From Paludibacteraceae bacterium (GTDB lineage Bacteria > Bacteroidota > Bacteroidia > Bacteroidales > Paludibacteraceae): a DNA stretch of 64,000 bases. Every line of letters starts with the position of its first letter. Position 1 is the first letter of the stretch. Shown here one piece after another: positions 20,001 to 27,722 of this stretch. Location of the stretch: assembly GCA_017450435.1 (NCBI GenBank), contig JAFSTO010000071.1, positions 62,001 through 126,000 on the forward strand, given 5' to 3'. A program made the translations under genes and the position numbers. The notes below the pieces were generated by a model. It was not told the origin of the DNA, made no database searches, and worked only from the letters and a program-made list of their open reading frames with translations.

Positions 20001-21501
20001 CCAGACCTTCGAGGAAGGTGCGGCGAAGTGTGTAGCCGTCTATACCATAATTGGTTAGAACAAGCTTATGCAGTGTGTTTCTGTCAATCTCAGGCTGCGC
20101 GCATGACACGGGAGCTGTGTAAATAGTCACCGGACGGTCAACTTGATTAGTGAACGTAATCTGCATATCCTTGCCTGCATTAGCGCCATCGCCTAACCAC
20201 GATGCCACGTTGATGGTGTACCACCCGCTGAACTTACTCTCGTCCGGGAGGTTGAGGTCTGCATCGGGGAACGACAGACTGGAAGCACTGGCGCAGTCAA
20301 CATTCATAAGAATAGAGCTCAACACGAACTTCATATTCAACGAATATCCCGATGTCTTCAAACCATAATACACCCTACCGCCTTTCAGCGTAGAATACAT
20401 AGCCATCAGCACATTCACATCAAGGTAGAACGAGCTGTTTTTCCCCTCAAACGACCAATCATAGTCCTCAAGGATAACAAACTCCTTATCACCACCATTA
20501 TCACGTATATAAGCCAATTGCGCCTTCACATCGTGCGAAGCGGCTGCATCGGTTGCCAGTACCACGTATGGGATGAGCAGGTCGTCGGTCAGTGAGTCAC
20601 ACGCCACGGCAAACCACGTATAATCATCCACTGTGGATGTGTTGTAACCGTTTGTCCAATCGTAAGTTGTGGTATCAGGGATAGTCGGTTCGGGCACAAT
20701 GACATTCGGCACGGCCTCAATACTGATGCCATAACTGCCCGTAGCCTTAACACTGAAGTATGCGCGGTCCTCATATATAGCCTCAAGCACCGACACAGGG
20801 ATGGTGATAGTGGAGACGCCGCCTGCCGGCACTACTTCTTTCTTGTCTGTGGCACCGGTTGAAGGACAGTCGTATGACAGAGACGTCTCTATAGTAGAAG
20901 CTGCACCGGTATTATTACGCACATTGATATTGATGTCGTAACCCGACTTGTAGCCGGTCATCAGGAAGTTGAACCACCTGAGGGAACCTGTAGCCTCAAC
21001 TCGTTCAGTGTCACCTATATACAGCTGGCGGCTGTCCTTACAGGCGTCCTTTATACGCTTTGTCTCAACCGACTTGGCAGACAAAGCGACAGTATCGGTG
21101 GTACTGGACACCTGCATGAAGATATATACCGATGAGTAGGTCATTGACTTCACTATCGATACGTTTCTTGACATGATGCGGAACTGCCCCGGCTCAAGGT
21201 CAAACTCATAGCTACCCAGCTCAGTATTACTTGACCCCACAAACACTTGTGCCGTAACGTGCGAAACCTGCGTCTCAGACATATTGGTTACATACAGAGC
21301 CAATGTAGGATCGCTCTGGTCAAGAACCGGTGTCAAATCTACGTCATACCACTTGGCGACAACAATACTACCTTGCCCTTTCTGATAATGCACACCTTCC
21401 CAATCAAAAGGAATAGCCTGATTACGAGAGTTTCCTGATTGACCAAAGGCAGCAAAGGAGCTTAGCACCCCAAGCAGCAATGTTAATAAACTCTTTTTCA
21501 T
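14038..21501 (-). CDS. giant secreted repeat protein, T9SS substrate (~2487 aa)
   Basis: I choose the ATG at 21501, giving signal peptide MKKSLLTLLLGVLSSFAAFG; the open frame starts nine codons earlier and would overlap the previous gene. The N-terminal half has many ~150-residue beta domains, each with an FDW...DTTWYKV-like opening. A helical insert with an 18-residue repeat (key residues I-I-A-x-L-R/K-D-S) lies at about 17185-17390. The C-terminal part has about seven Cys repeats of the form C-x-G-x-x-Y ... GCDSI-x-x-L-x-L-x-V. The last ~80 residues are a type A T9SS sorting domain (VEVYDVMGERLD ... GCFLMNIRSEEG ... KFIVR). It should be exported across the outer membrane and attached to the surface. 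An adhesin-like role is likely but not shown. Confidence 0.88.
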   Translation of the reverse strand: MKKSLLTLLLGVLSSFAAFGQSGNSRNQAIPFDWEGVHYQKGQGSIVVAKWYDVDLTPVLDQSDPTLALYVTNMSETQVSHVTAQVFVGSSNTELGSYEFDLEPGQFRIMSRNVSIVKSMTYSSVYIFMQVSSTTDTVALSAKSVETKRIKDACKDSRQLYIGDTERVEATGSLRWFNFLMTGYKSGYDININVRNNTGAASTIETSLSYDCPSTGATDKKEVVPAGGVSTITIPVSVLEAIYEDRAYFSVKATGSYGISIEAVPNVIVPEPTIPDTTTYDWTNGYNTSTVDDYTWFAVACDSLTDDLLIPYVVLATDAAASHDVKAQLAYIRDNGGDKEFVILEDYDWSFEGKNSSFYLDVNVLMAMYSTLKGGRVYYGLKTSGYSLNMKFVLSSILMNVDCASASSLSFPDADLNLPDESKFSGWYTINVASWLGDGANAGKDMQITFTNQVDRPVTIYTAPVSCAQPEIDRNTLHKLVLTNYGIDGYTLRRTFLEGLADEYRFYIESDGYVVANQFAVASENFPASESSPASDAATTLFDWRYGHNQANDTVWYKILTDTLNDKIVSPQLYISNNGSTATTVQLQYAFQLPLPATGGKLQEPAVINLPAGADTLYTIPLGLIQNFRNDYFYLRVMNSSDELYIQMQLPSDNQYASRVCDAALDFNWVNGNTQVGDTTLWYKVDLARPKEDKSTIKLHIDNLGDANAHVTANIAFSCPFNQYAETYNGTVAPGATRPAIGSTQGNLAYGMYSHLDYVWVRLKSDQKVHVWAELVPDEYNDTIWVCSEDSLGTTEFQFDHVYTITQDSTWFYFITDSLKNEAFAPLTWVPQITIKNPLGHNVNLHTITSFHCPITSTPTTASRSVGAGGQMVRTVERAMLDGYINKYDTIFFCVIAEGDADYGVTYEATMIDPNVGIDCMHAIDLKLCPDSNLQVGGEMWYRIDINSIRGKEITAKMENLSGRTQTINAAIYLSCESEVLEQTSRVSAAHTSIEREIGALVSGMRYSEAFLKITAEDSLSIKLCTGEDIPKGDSIHLCTDPNINLVKTEPNIWYHQEAGDTVYYFVDIAYLDTLMKENPYEDGMLRIKTDCGTVQLVANQWWECETDELPTTKGQTVTEEYNRKVTYEMIHAIQDSVSYVMVTGDKCFDFMLELNTKQGKTCDEAIEYDWDYCNTHPAGKWLWYHINVDTLLHNPDKDLALDIENLESFLVTAKVDSIKLSCGEKPIMEIGSRTLEAGEVKHQYVDNTLLQDFNIGNKGIYMKVWSDGQIRICPSLVDALQDSVVYDTIYQEVCYMYPFIDPFFAGNPDSVDVHNHSVTLGITENIVLSDTVGFRYDGTFHGDSIRYYEIHVVNSPAFAQPVDSAYLTSLKLEAGRKIDQTKRDEIIAELKDSIAAHNTELHEIIANLRDSMANVVIKRDSIIAILRDSIATIDFISDIDETEPITWKLGEWDEVEGKVVYNTPLSDDYTSPFAYNDYADHKLYMQVTYFDKCGTEVTDTLVLSFTPNTLHNAIEHVDTVCAGHSFTSTLSGITYVITHDTAVVDTVIYVDTELAIKTDSVVTHTFRVFTHELSALEEADYPTMKAGMGLSKDAAETVLISNFALDNTYAPEVVSVTWTYSEDADKAADAYVAPETLSSTMTDSVWVAYKLLTDCSDELFDTIRIATSTADTLQNNIEAHICYGDSLAGRDGKFHVANVATQTWNDTIHNVLKGGVDNQKFDSVYVYTLTCLMPKDSTANFVLCEGHVDTTFFHTQIIDLAPGTYTINDTLRTAENCDSIWGVVNVTVNPSLTGVDSVYLCKGETYQWGTNEPYTWKTKGRYTGTQTFSSLVTGCDSVVTMTFVVFENDTVRMPRTICGGTAFNEYPFHNDPKTVGGRYEKVVKNNTVCDTVYVLDLTVQSATVTILNEALCKGETSQYTGISYSRAGNYCDTARLYYSVTGCDSMLTVRNITVYPDYHIDSVAEICQGESYIFNGIPRTATGNYVETRSTMNGCDSIITLHLTVNPTYEIPVTASICDNETYTWTGHKANIQYGGLSEGTYVYYDSLRTVKGCDSVYVLTLTVYPTYQHEKNDTICRGDIVDLGQSGRTPISQSGDYVERRTSVHGCDSIITHHVVVRSTPTLPDAATFHFEPRVVCGMRIEFPEIDEAIVQYFEDALTTNPQWEQYDSHRWQMYMPATNTWDDLGSVNEFKYQKNETFNMRYVVTTKCGQEIYSQMFSITVEPRSTENNYASLYLNVVNKYDGWLLLLDVKDAMTQISSYPDPDVRNIDLMDVNKREIRWYQMLGATPASINPSTGFPIEYPAAGGDLLLSKADPTHNSTVNSSVDADFYRVDNVNGRFAPGYYYAVLKAELPIVSPDSCNEVIIRTDIAEVTPNGAISPSANGNNAPSEGAANSANGSHNWRFFKTPVLTPSVVTPGTSINVVNINPDVVTTVEVYDVMGERLDTFQLTGENNFTYPAPLHYGCFLMNIRSEEGTAALKFIVR

Positions 21502-21514
21502 TGTATTTAACTGA

Positions 21515-24457
21515 TTATTTAATTTCACTATGAGTTAAACGATTTCCCCTTGCATCATATAATGCATCACGATAGAGGATATATAATTGTCCGTTATGGA
21601 TAAATTTCTCAGCATGTTCAGCCTGCCTTACCGTCGGCAACGCATCATCTTGTTTTTGCATCACCTCCACGTGCAGGTTAGTCAGAACCAAGCAACCACC
21701 CGCATCTGTTTCAGAAAGCTCATAATCACCTGTCTGCATAAAAGCTTGCCCATGATACAAGGCAGGTAGCGAGTCTGACCACACAGCAATGGTGTCAGTA
21801 AACACCACCGGCTGCGCCACATACACATTATATATATATACGTATATAGAATCAGCCTGACGCATAGAACGGTTATCGTTGGTCTTCGTCTCTGAATAGT
21901 GCATCTCCATACCGGCACCGGCACACACAGTGTCGTTAGACACTATCGTGTCGCGCACTTGAAGTTGCTGAAGCATGACGTTGAACGTCTGCTTGCACTC
22001 ATTGATAGGTTCGTACGTGAACATATAGTCACCAAAAGTCTGCAGGTTCTTACCTCCGGGGTAAGCCTCATAGTGGTACGGCAACTGAGAGAAGAATGCC
22101 GAAATAGTATCAAAGTGATGAATACCATCTTCATAGGTGATATTGTATTCACGTCTGAGGCATGAGTCAAGTCCGGCTGACCAAAAATCACGAGCAAAGA
22201 ACGTGCTCGTAAAGATAACCGTATCCTCAAGGTATAGTATCTGTCCGGAGCATAGAACGGTGTCGGAGCGCAAGGTATCCCTGACAACGGGTTTTTCCTG
22301 CAACAGAAGCGAGACTATTCTGTCACACTCACCCGGGTAGTTGAAATTGAGAAGATGCGTACCAAAATCTCCTATTTCCTTCCCTTCATAATTGAACGGC
22401 AACGCTGACGCAAGAACAGAAACAGAATCTAACTCAAGCTCGGGTTCCGTAACAACGATGTTGCAATAAGTATATTGCACCTCATACTCTGCAGCCCAGA
22501 ATGTATCAACAAACTGAGTGGTAGATGTATATACCGAATCATGCAAAGTGAACGACATGCCACGGCAGAATGTGGTATCTACATAGAACGTGTCGCGTGT
22601 AATCGGGAACACATATTCCTCGGTATGCAACCGCACAAGACGGTCGCACTCTACCTGTTGCGTCACGCGAAGCAACGTATCACCATAGGATGTAAGTATA
22701 TGACCATAATAATTATACGGCATACGCGTGATGTGCAGAAGCAGAGAGTCGTACTCTAACTCAGGTTCCACGAATGTGATATTGTAATAAACAACATGCT
22801 TAGTGGCCTTGTCCGCCCAACGATAGACGTATCTGTTATCAGCCAAAGCCTCGGCATTAGTCAATCCGAACGTTCCGCCGGCACAGAGAGTGGTGTCACG
22901 GTACGTAGTGTCGTTATACCATAGTTGCTCCACCGTGAGGCTCACCTTCTCCGTACAGTTCTGATAAGTACGGTCGGTCAGAGTCAGCACTTTAGTCCCG
23001 AAAGCAGTGATACGCTGGTCGGTCAGCCCGCGATAGTTGAACGGCAGCGAGTCAGCATGACAACGAATAGTGTCGTTCGTCAACTCAGGAGAAGTAAAAT
23101 GAACGATATAAGTGGTTATCACCTCCTGCTTTCCCTGCCATGTTGAAACGGCAAACACAGTGTCACGCATGTAGTTCTTACCACCTATACGCAAGCGACG
23201 TCCCTCACACAATGTGGTATCCACAGTTATATTCTGCGGATACAGAAGTTCATCAACATGCAGACGGATATCTCTGTCGCACTCGCCTGCACGGCGGTAG
23301 TAAAACGAGAAGTCTCCGAACTGACGAACTTGCTGCGACTGCGCTCCGAGATAGAAGAAGCCCAATGAATCGCTGTGACAGCGGATAGTGTCATACTCCA
23401 CTTCCAGTGCTGAGAAATGCAGATTGTACGTAGTTACCTGCAGCTGACGTTTGTAAGAAACAGTGTCATATCCCAGATAGATAGTGTCGGCATAGAGAGT
23501 GTCACGCATACTCTGTATTCCGTAGTAGTCGAGTTTCGTTCCCATGCAAACAGTGGTGTCGAGCGTATCGGAGAGGAACTCCAACGGTCTCAAGAACCAC
23601 AGCTCACCAAGACGCGCATTGGTATAGCAGTGGAAATAGAGCGTATCTTTACTCAATTGTGCCTGGCGGAGGACGTCATACGGCATTGTCCATACATGCA
23701 GCGAATCGCGCAGCGTTGTTGTCATAAACGGTGCTGCATCGCACGAGCCACGCCCCACCTCTATCCTTATCTCATCGCCGCGCTCGCATACCCACCTGAC
23801 AACCTCACCTGAGATGTTATGAGTAGAAGGTAGCATCATATACACGTTGTCTGAATCAGACACCACATAGGGCATGTTAAAATACACCGGCAACGGGTTT
23901 TCACATGTCGAGTGCGGCCCCTTGTCGTAGGGGGTTATTATCAGTCGTCCTTCGCTACCTTCCGGTTGTGTAGTGCGAACATGGAGGTCTATACCTGACA
24001 AAGTACTGCTCATACCGCCCGCGCCGAAACGCCCCAGCAGCGACTGTATATCGGCATGATAAGAGCGGTTGGCACCTACAGTCTGTGTAATAGTGGCAGA
24101 GTCTTGCGCACACGACACAAAACCATCGATAGTCACTGCAGTAGTGGAAAACCAATATGCCGAGAAACCGGCTGACACATCGTTGAGCGTTGACGTGTAC
24201 CAGTTAACACCCTGAATAATGGTATCCACGCCGTAGTGGAATGGCAAACCATGATTAAGACACTCGCAATAGTAGTCGGTATAATTCAGTTTAGTGCGAT
24301 AAAACTCGCACAAAGCGTCATCCTCCCCCTCCCCGGGGATAGTCACTTGCGCACGCACGCGTACAAAAAAAGCAACGGAAAAAAGTATAGCAACACTAAA
24401 CACCAACCTAAGCAAAGTATTGCTCAAAAAATCAAATATGTTGAGAGATTTTTCCAC
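21515..24457 (-). CDS. secreted Cys-repeat protein with short C-terminal KFIHNG motif (980 aa)
   Basis: It starts with a long signal region (hydrophobic core LVFSVAILFSVAFFV, cleavage near VRAQ). A ~300-residue N-terminal domain rich in Cys is followed by about six repeats of ~100 residues. These alternate DTT-L/F-C-x-G, a D-S-x-x-LPFNY-x-G element and a GECDR-type Cys turn. The repeats are relatives of the GCDS repeats in the giant protein encoded just downstream. There is no type A T9SS domain. Instead it ends AEKFIHNGQLYILYRDALYD and a few basic residues, a motif also ending the 553-residue protein at 56274-57935. It is first in the operon, with a promoter at 24522-24552. The protein is probably surface-exposed; its ligand is unknown. 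Confidence 0.82.
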   Translation of the reverse strand: MEKSLNIFDFLSNTLLRLVFSVAILFSVAFFVRVRAQVTIPGEGEDDALCEFYRTKLNYTDYYCECLNHGLPFHYGVDTIIQGVNWYTSTLNDVSAGFSAYWFSTTAVTIDGFVSCAQDSATITQTVGANRSYHADIQSLLGRFGAGGMSSTLSGIDLHVRTTQPEGSEGRLIITPYDKGPHSTCENPLPVYFNMPYVVSDSDNVYMMLPSTHNISGEVVRWVCERGDEIRIEVGRGSCDAAPFMTTTLRDSLHVWTMPYDVLRQAQLSKDTLYFHCYTNARLGELWFLRPLEFLSDTLDTTVCMGTKLDYYGIQSMRDTLYADTIYLGYDTVSYKRQLQVTTYNLHFSALEVEYDTIRCHSDSLGFFYLGAQSQQVRQFGDFSFYYRRAGECDRDIRLHVDELLYPQNITVDTTLCEGRRLRIGGKNYMRDTVFAVSTWQGKQEVITTYIVHFTSPELTNDTIRCHADSLPFNYRGLTDQRITAFGTKVLTLTDRTYQNCTEKVSLTVEQLWYNDTTYRDTTLCAGGTFGLTNAEALADNRYVYRWADKATKHVVYYNITFVEPELEYDSLLLHITRMPYNYYGHILTSYGDTLLRVTQQVECDRLVRLHTEEYVFPITRDTFYVDTTFCRGMSFTLHDSVYTSTTQFVDTFWAAEYEVQYTYCNIVVTEPELELDSVSVLASALPFNYEGKEIGDFGTHLLNFNYPGECDRIVSLLLQEKPVVRDTLRSDTVLCSGQILYLEDTVIFTSTFFARDFWSAGLDSCLRREYNITYEDGIHHFDTISAFFSQLPYHYEAYPGGKNLQTFGDYMFTYEPINECKQTFNVMLQQLQVRDTIVSNDTVCAGAGMEMHYSETKTNDNRSMRQADSIYVYIYNVYVAQPVVFTDTIAVWSDSLPALYHGQAFMQTGDYELSETDAGGCLVLTNLHVEVMQKQDDALPTVRQAEHAEKFIHNGQLYILYRDALYDARGNRLTHSEIK

Positions 24458-24521
24458 AAATTATTACATTTTTTACACGAAAAACAGACGCACACACGTG
24501 CGCACACGAACACAAAGTTTG

Positions 24522-24552
24522 CAAAATTACTCATTTTTCAGCAATTAGACAA
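24522..24552 (-). promoter_or_regulatory. promoter of the giant surface-protein operon
   Basis: On the minus strand TTG (24552-24550), 20 bases, TAATTTTG (24529-24522). The start codon is about 64 bases further on. Confidence 0.72.
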
Positions 24553-24641
24553 ACAAATGTTAACTTTTCTTTAAAAAAAGCATCATTTTTCTAAAAAAAA
24601 GTAACAAAGTATTGCGTATCGTCACAAAAATATTAATGAAA

Positions 24642-25547
24642 CTAAAGAGAATGTGCTTGTATCTCATTGTAGCACACTCGCGCAGCGTCGGTGTTCGGCA
24701 GACACTCCAACCCATAACATGGCACCGTTGTCACCACGCCTGCCACTGCCTCATACAGCCCGTCTGCCATTCGCCGGTTACACCTCAATCCCGATGTGCT
24801 GCTATATACCGCAGCGTATGCCTCCGGCAATGCCAATAATCGGCAGCGATTGAAAGGCGCTTGTTTTATAAGAACAAAAGCAGCAATAGGAGCCTTGTCA
24901 TTAACGTAACACGGTGTTTTGCCGCTCCATGGTGAGCCGTATGCATACCAGGTCTTCTCCGTCTCAGAGAAACGCACTATCGGATTGTCATCATTTAGGA
25001 GCCGAGCATCGCTGAACAACGACAACCACTGCCTTGAGTGGGTTGACTTCCCGGTCCCGCTCTTACCGAGAAACAGCTGACATCTACCATCTTTTATCAC
25101 CACCGAAGCATGCATCTCAAGCGTTTTCATCCGTGCTGTAGAAAAAGCATACAACAGCATTAGTGCGTTGTCAATAGGAAACCTGCCAAGGTGCCTCACG
25201 GCATTTTCAAAAACCACTAAACGAGCGGATGAAAAATCACTATCCGTCTCCATCTCACAACATACCGCAGCGTTCTTAAGGTGCGCCACCCGAAACAAGT
25301 ATCCCCCACCCTGCTCATATAGCTCAATGCGCGGCATATCATCGTCAGAACTGTCTGTAAGTACATGATGTGCTTCACTTTCCTTAAAAATCGGAGTTGT
25401 ATCCGAAAGAACATGAAGGCAGAAAAGTTCGCGGGTGCCTGCAGCCACCTCGAACGGATTGTAATTGGCAAGCATCTGCCAAACAGGGCAAGTGTCAGAC
25501 ATCTCTAAAGAAAACGTATGCTCTGCTACTGTATAATGTTTTATCAT
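24642..25547 (-). CDS. HPr kinase-like (HprK C-terminal fold) protein
   Basis: This 301-residue protein has an unrecognised N-terminal half and a C-terminal HprK/PEPCK-like kinase core. Seen are the P-loop GKSGTGKST (residues 161-169), the acidic pair DD (186-187) in LLNDDNPIV, and GSPWSGK (204-210). Related orphan kinases in many phyla are annotated as serine kinase or HPr kinase-related. It lacks the N-terminal HprK domain, and no HPr gene is nearby, so carbon control is not implied. The next minus-strand gene upstream is rsgA, 21 bases away, so it may be the last gene of the pyrH-frr-rsgA run. The substrate is unknown. Confidence 0.7.
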   Translation of the reverse strand: MIKHYTVAEHTFSLEMSDTCPVWQMLANYNPFEVAAGTRELFCLHVLSDTTPIFKESEAHHVLTDSSDDDMPRIELYEQGGGYLFRVAHLKNAAVCCEMETDSDFSSARLVVFENAVRHLGRFPIDNALMLLYAFSTARMKTLEMHASVVIKDGRCQLFLGKSGTGKSTHSRQWLSLFSDARLLNDDNPIVRFSETEKTWYAYGSPWSGKTPCYVNDKAPIAAFVLIKQAPFNRCRLLALPEAYAAVYSSTSGLRCNRRMADGLYEAVAGVVTTVPCYGLECLPNTDAARVCYNEIQAHSL

Positions 25548-25568
25548 AATGATAGTTGCAACTAATGA

Positions 25569-26498
25569 TTATCTGTATTTTCTCTCATCGCAATCGCCGA
25601 GCAGCGAGAGATAGCTGGTGTATCTTGACGGTGCTATTCTGCCGTGCTCCACCGCCTCCAAAACAGCACACCCCGGCTCATCTGTATGCAGACAGTTACC
25701 AAAACGACATTGACGGCCTACGGCAAATATATCGCGGAAATAGTGTCCGACCTCTTCACGTTTAAAATCAAAGGTTCCGAACCCGCGAATACCCGGAGTG
25801 TCAATCAAACGCGTATCTTCGGCAAGAAAGTACATCTCCGAAAATGTGGTTGTATGTTTCCCCTGATTGTGCACGTCAGAGATAGGCGCAGTCTTGGCTC
25901 GCTGCTCGCCGCAAAGAGCGTTAAGAAGAGTGGATTTACCCACGCCTGAATTGCCGCTGAGCAGGGTTGTCTTGCCACACATTAACGACAAGAGCTCAGC
26001 ACGACGGTCGGCAGAGAGGTCCGCTGCAGATATTGCAGCAGTAGTATAACCGAGCGACGAATAGAGCTGCATCAGATAGTTCTGTTCTTGCCGTTCTTCC
26101 TCGCCGAGAATATCCTCCTTGTTGAAAAGCATAATTACCGGCACACCATACGCCTCGCATGTAGCAAGCAGACGGTCAATAAAAGTAGTGGCAGTAACGG
26201 GATAATTGAGAGTAATAAGCAGTGCCACCTGGTCCACATTGGCTGCAAGAATATGCGATTGTTTGGACAAGTTGGTTGAGCGGCGCACAATATAGTTGCT
26301 CCTATCCCCGATTTCAGTTATCCAATTAGTGCCGTCAGGCTGTTGCTCAAGCCTGACACGGTCTCCCACTGCCACAGGATTGGTGGAGCGGATTCCCTTG
26401 ATTCTGAAATTGCCTTTAACAAAAGCCTCCACCTGACTGCCGTCAGCAAGAAGAACGTGGTAGGCTGAACCTGTTGTACGTATAATAAGTCCGTTCAC
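25569..26498 (-). CDS. rsgA: ribosome small-subunit-dependent GTPase A
   Basis: The 309-residue protein has the RsgA plan. An OB-fold N-terminus is followed by a circularly permuted GTPase with NKED (G4, residues 126-129) before the P-loop GNSGVGKST (182-190) and DTPG (233-236). A zinc site formed by C264, C269, H271 and C277 follows. RsgA helps late maturation of the 30S subunit. The length is normal and all motifs are intact. It lies 19 bases after the BamA-type barrel gene and 21 bases before the HPrK-like gene. Confidence 0.97.
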   Translation of the reverse strand: MNGLIIRTTGSAYHVLLADGSQVEAFVKGNFRIKGIRSTNPVAVGDRVRLEQQPDGTNWITEIGDRSNYIVRRSTNLSKQSHILAANVDQVALLITLNYPVTATTFIDRLLATCEAYGVPVIMLFNKEDILGEEERQEQNYLMQLYSSLGYTTAAISAADLSADRRAELLSLMCGKTTLLSGNSGVGKSTLLNALCGEQRAKTAPISDVHNQGKHTTTFSEMYFLAEDTRLIDTPGIRGFGTFDFKREEVGHYFRDIFAVGRQCRFGNCLHTDEPGCAVLEAVEHGRIAPSRYTSYLSLLGDCDERKYR

Positions 26499-26517
26499 GA
26501 TACAAAAAAATAACTTT

Positions 26518-27666
26518 CTAAAAAGCCTCTTTTACAGTGAGGTAAAACGAGTAAGCGGATATCGTATTCCACCTGTTGTCGTAGTTGTTTCTTGCCACAT
26601 CTGCTCTGATATTGATGCCGGCAGTATTGAATTGGAGTCTCAGTCCGACCCCATATCCGACCTTAGGTACTGCCCAACGCGGCTGGTGCAGGTTATAAGC
26701 ATCACCTATTCCCGCGAAAGCCGTACCACGAAGTATTGAATATATAGGAAACCTCAGTTCTGCCTGCAGAGCCGCCACAGCCTCATCGCGAAACTGCCCG
26801 GTATAGAATCCGCGGAGCACATCCTGTCCGCCAACAGCAGGCAGGAGTACAGCTGTCGGAGCAAAGCCGGACGAAGCTGAAGCAGAAGCAGATATTGGCG
26901 ATGACGCCGCAAGGATATTGGCATACACTTGATACGCAAAAATAAAATCCCCGTAGATAGGCAGAAAATGCCTAAAGTCGAGTTGCATTGCTGCCACAGA
27001 CCTAAAATGCTCACCACGAACAGTCAATCCCAGCCACCTTAACTGAGCTTTGAAAAACAATCCCCTATGCGGATAGAAGATATTGTCACGCCCGTCATAC
27101 ATCGCCACGGCTCCGGCACTCACCTCCCCCCATTGTTTGGTTGCACCGGTGCTATCTACAGCCAGACCTTTTGTCTCTAACCGTCCCTGAGCAACAGGTC
27201 CCACATGCCAGCCGTTGCCTACGTTATAAAGCGGCTGCATATATGCTGTCAGTGCAGCCGATGTGTAACGCAGCGGGTCTGTTGGCATGTCGGAAGGACG
27301 ATTACCTACGCCGTAAAAACAATCAGGAAAATTGCGGTATCCAATTCGAAATGAGAACTGCCATTCCGGAGTGATATACAATGTGCCGCCTAATGTCACA
27401 AACCACTGCTTATTCAGCGTATAAGCCGCGTCTATAGTCAGTTCAGAGGTACGTTTAAGCGAGTCGGCAGGTAGTACTATATACCCTGCGGCACTTACTC
27501 CGAACGACCACTTGGTCTCCGGCGAGTATGACACGGTAGGCGCGCCTATAACAGGCCAATCCCATACACGCTGTGCATGTACGTACATCGTGCCTGCGCC
27601 AAACAGCACAAGTACGCACAACATCACTGCCGTACGATAAACGCTGACTCCCAAGTTGTTGTTCAT
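26518..27666 (-). CDS. short BamA/TamA-type outer-membrane barrel without POTRA domains
   Basis: A signal peptide (hydrophobic core TAVMLCVLVLFGAGTMYV, cleavage near VHAQ) is followed directly by barrel sequence. The surface-antigen (Bac_surface_Ag) signatures are present: YDGRDNIFYPHRGLFF and GGQDVLRGFYTGQFRD, where RGF is the lid-loop motif. It ends AYSFYLTVKEAF, a terminal strand with aromatic end. At 382 residues there is no room for POTRA repeats, so it is unlikely to be BamA itself. It is probably a lipid- or protein-handling Omp85 relative, or a transport partner. It sits between frr and rsgA. A hairpin lies just before its start codon. Confidence 0.82.
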   Translation of the reverse strand: MNNNLGVSVYRTAVMLCVLVLFGAGTMYVHAQRVWDWPVIGAPTVSYSPETKWSFGVSAAGYIVLPADSLKRTSELTIDAAYTLNKQWFVTLGGTLYITPEWQFSFRIGYRNFPDCFYGVGNRPSDMPTDPLRYTSAALTAYMQPLYNVGNGWHVGPVAQGRLETKGLAVDSTGATKQWGEVSAGAVAMYDGRDNIFYPHRGLFFKAQLRWLGLTVRGEHFRSVAAMQLDFRHFLPIYGDFIFAYQVYANILAASSPISASASASSGFAPTAVLLPAVGGQDVLRGFYTGQFRDEAVAALQAELRFPIYSILRGTAFAGIGDAYNLHQPRWAVPKVGYGVGLRLQFNTAGINIRADVARNNYDNRWNTISAYSFYLTVKEAF

Positions 27667-27672
27667 TTTATA

Positions 27673-27698
27673 GGCAATGTCAAGCTACACACATTGCC
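27673..27698 (-). promoter_or_regulatory. hairpin just upstream of the BamA-type gene start
   Basis: GGCAATGT (27673-27680) and ACATTGCC (27691-27698) form an 8-bp stem with a 10-base loop. In the minus-strand transcript the stem ends six bases before the ATG at 27666. It could limit translation or attenuate read-through from frr. No U tract follows. Confidence 0.35.
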
Positions 27699-27722
27699 GT
27701 TATCATTAAGAGATGCCGTAAC

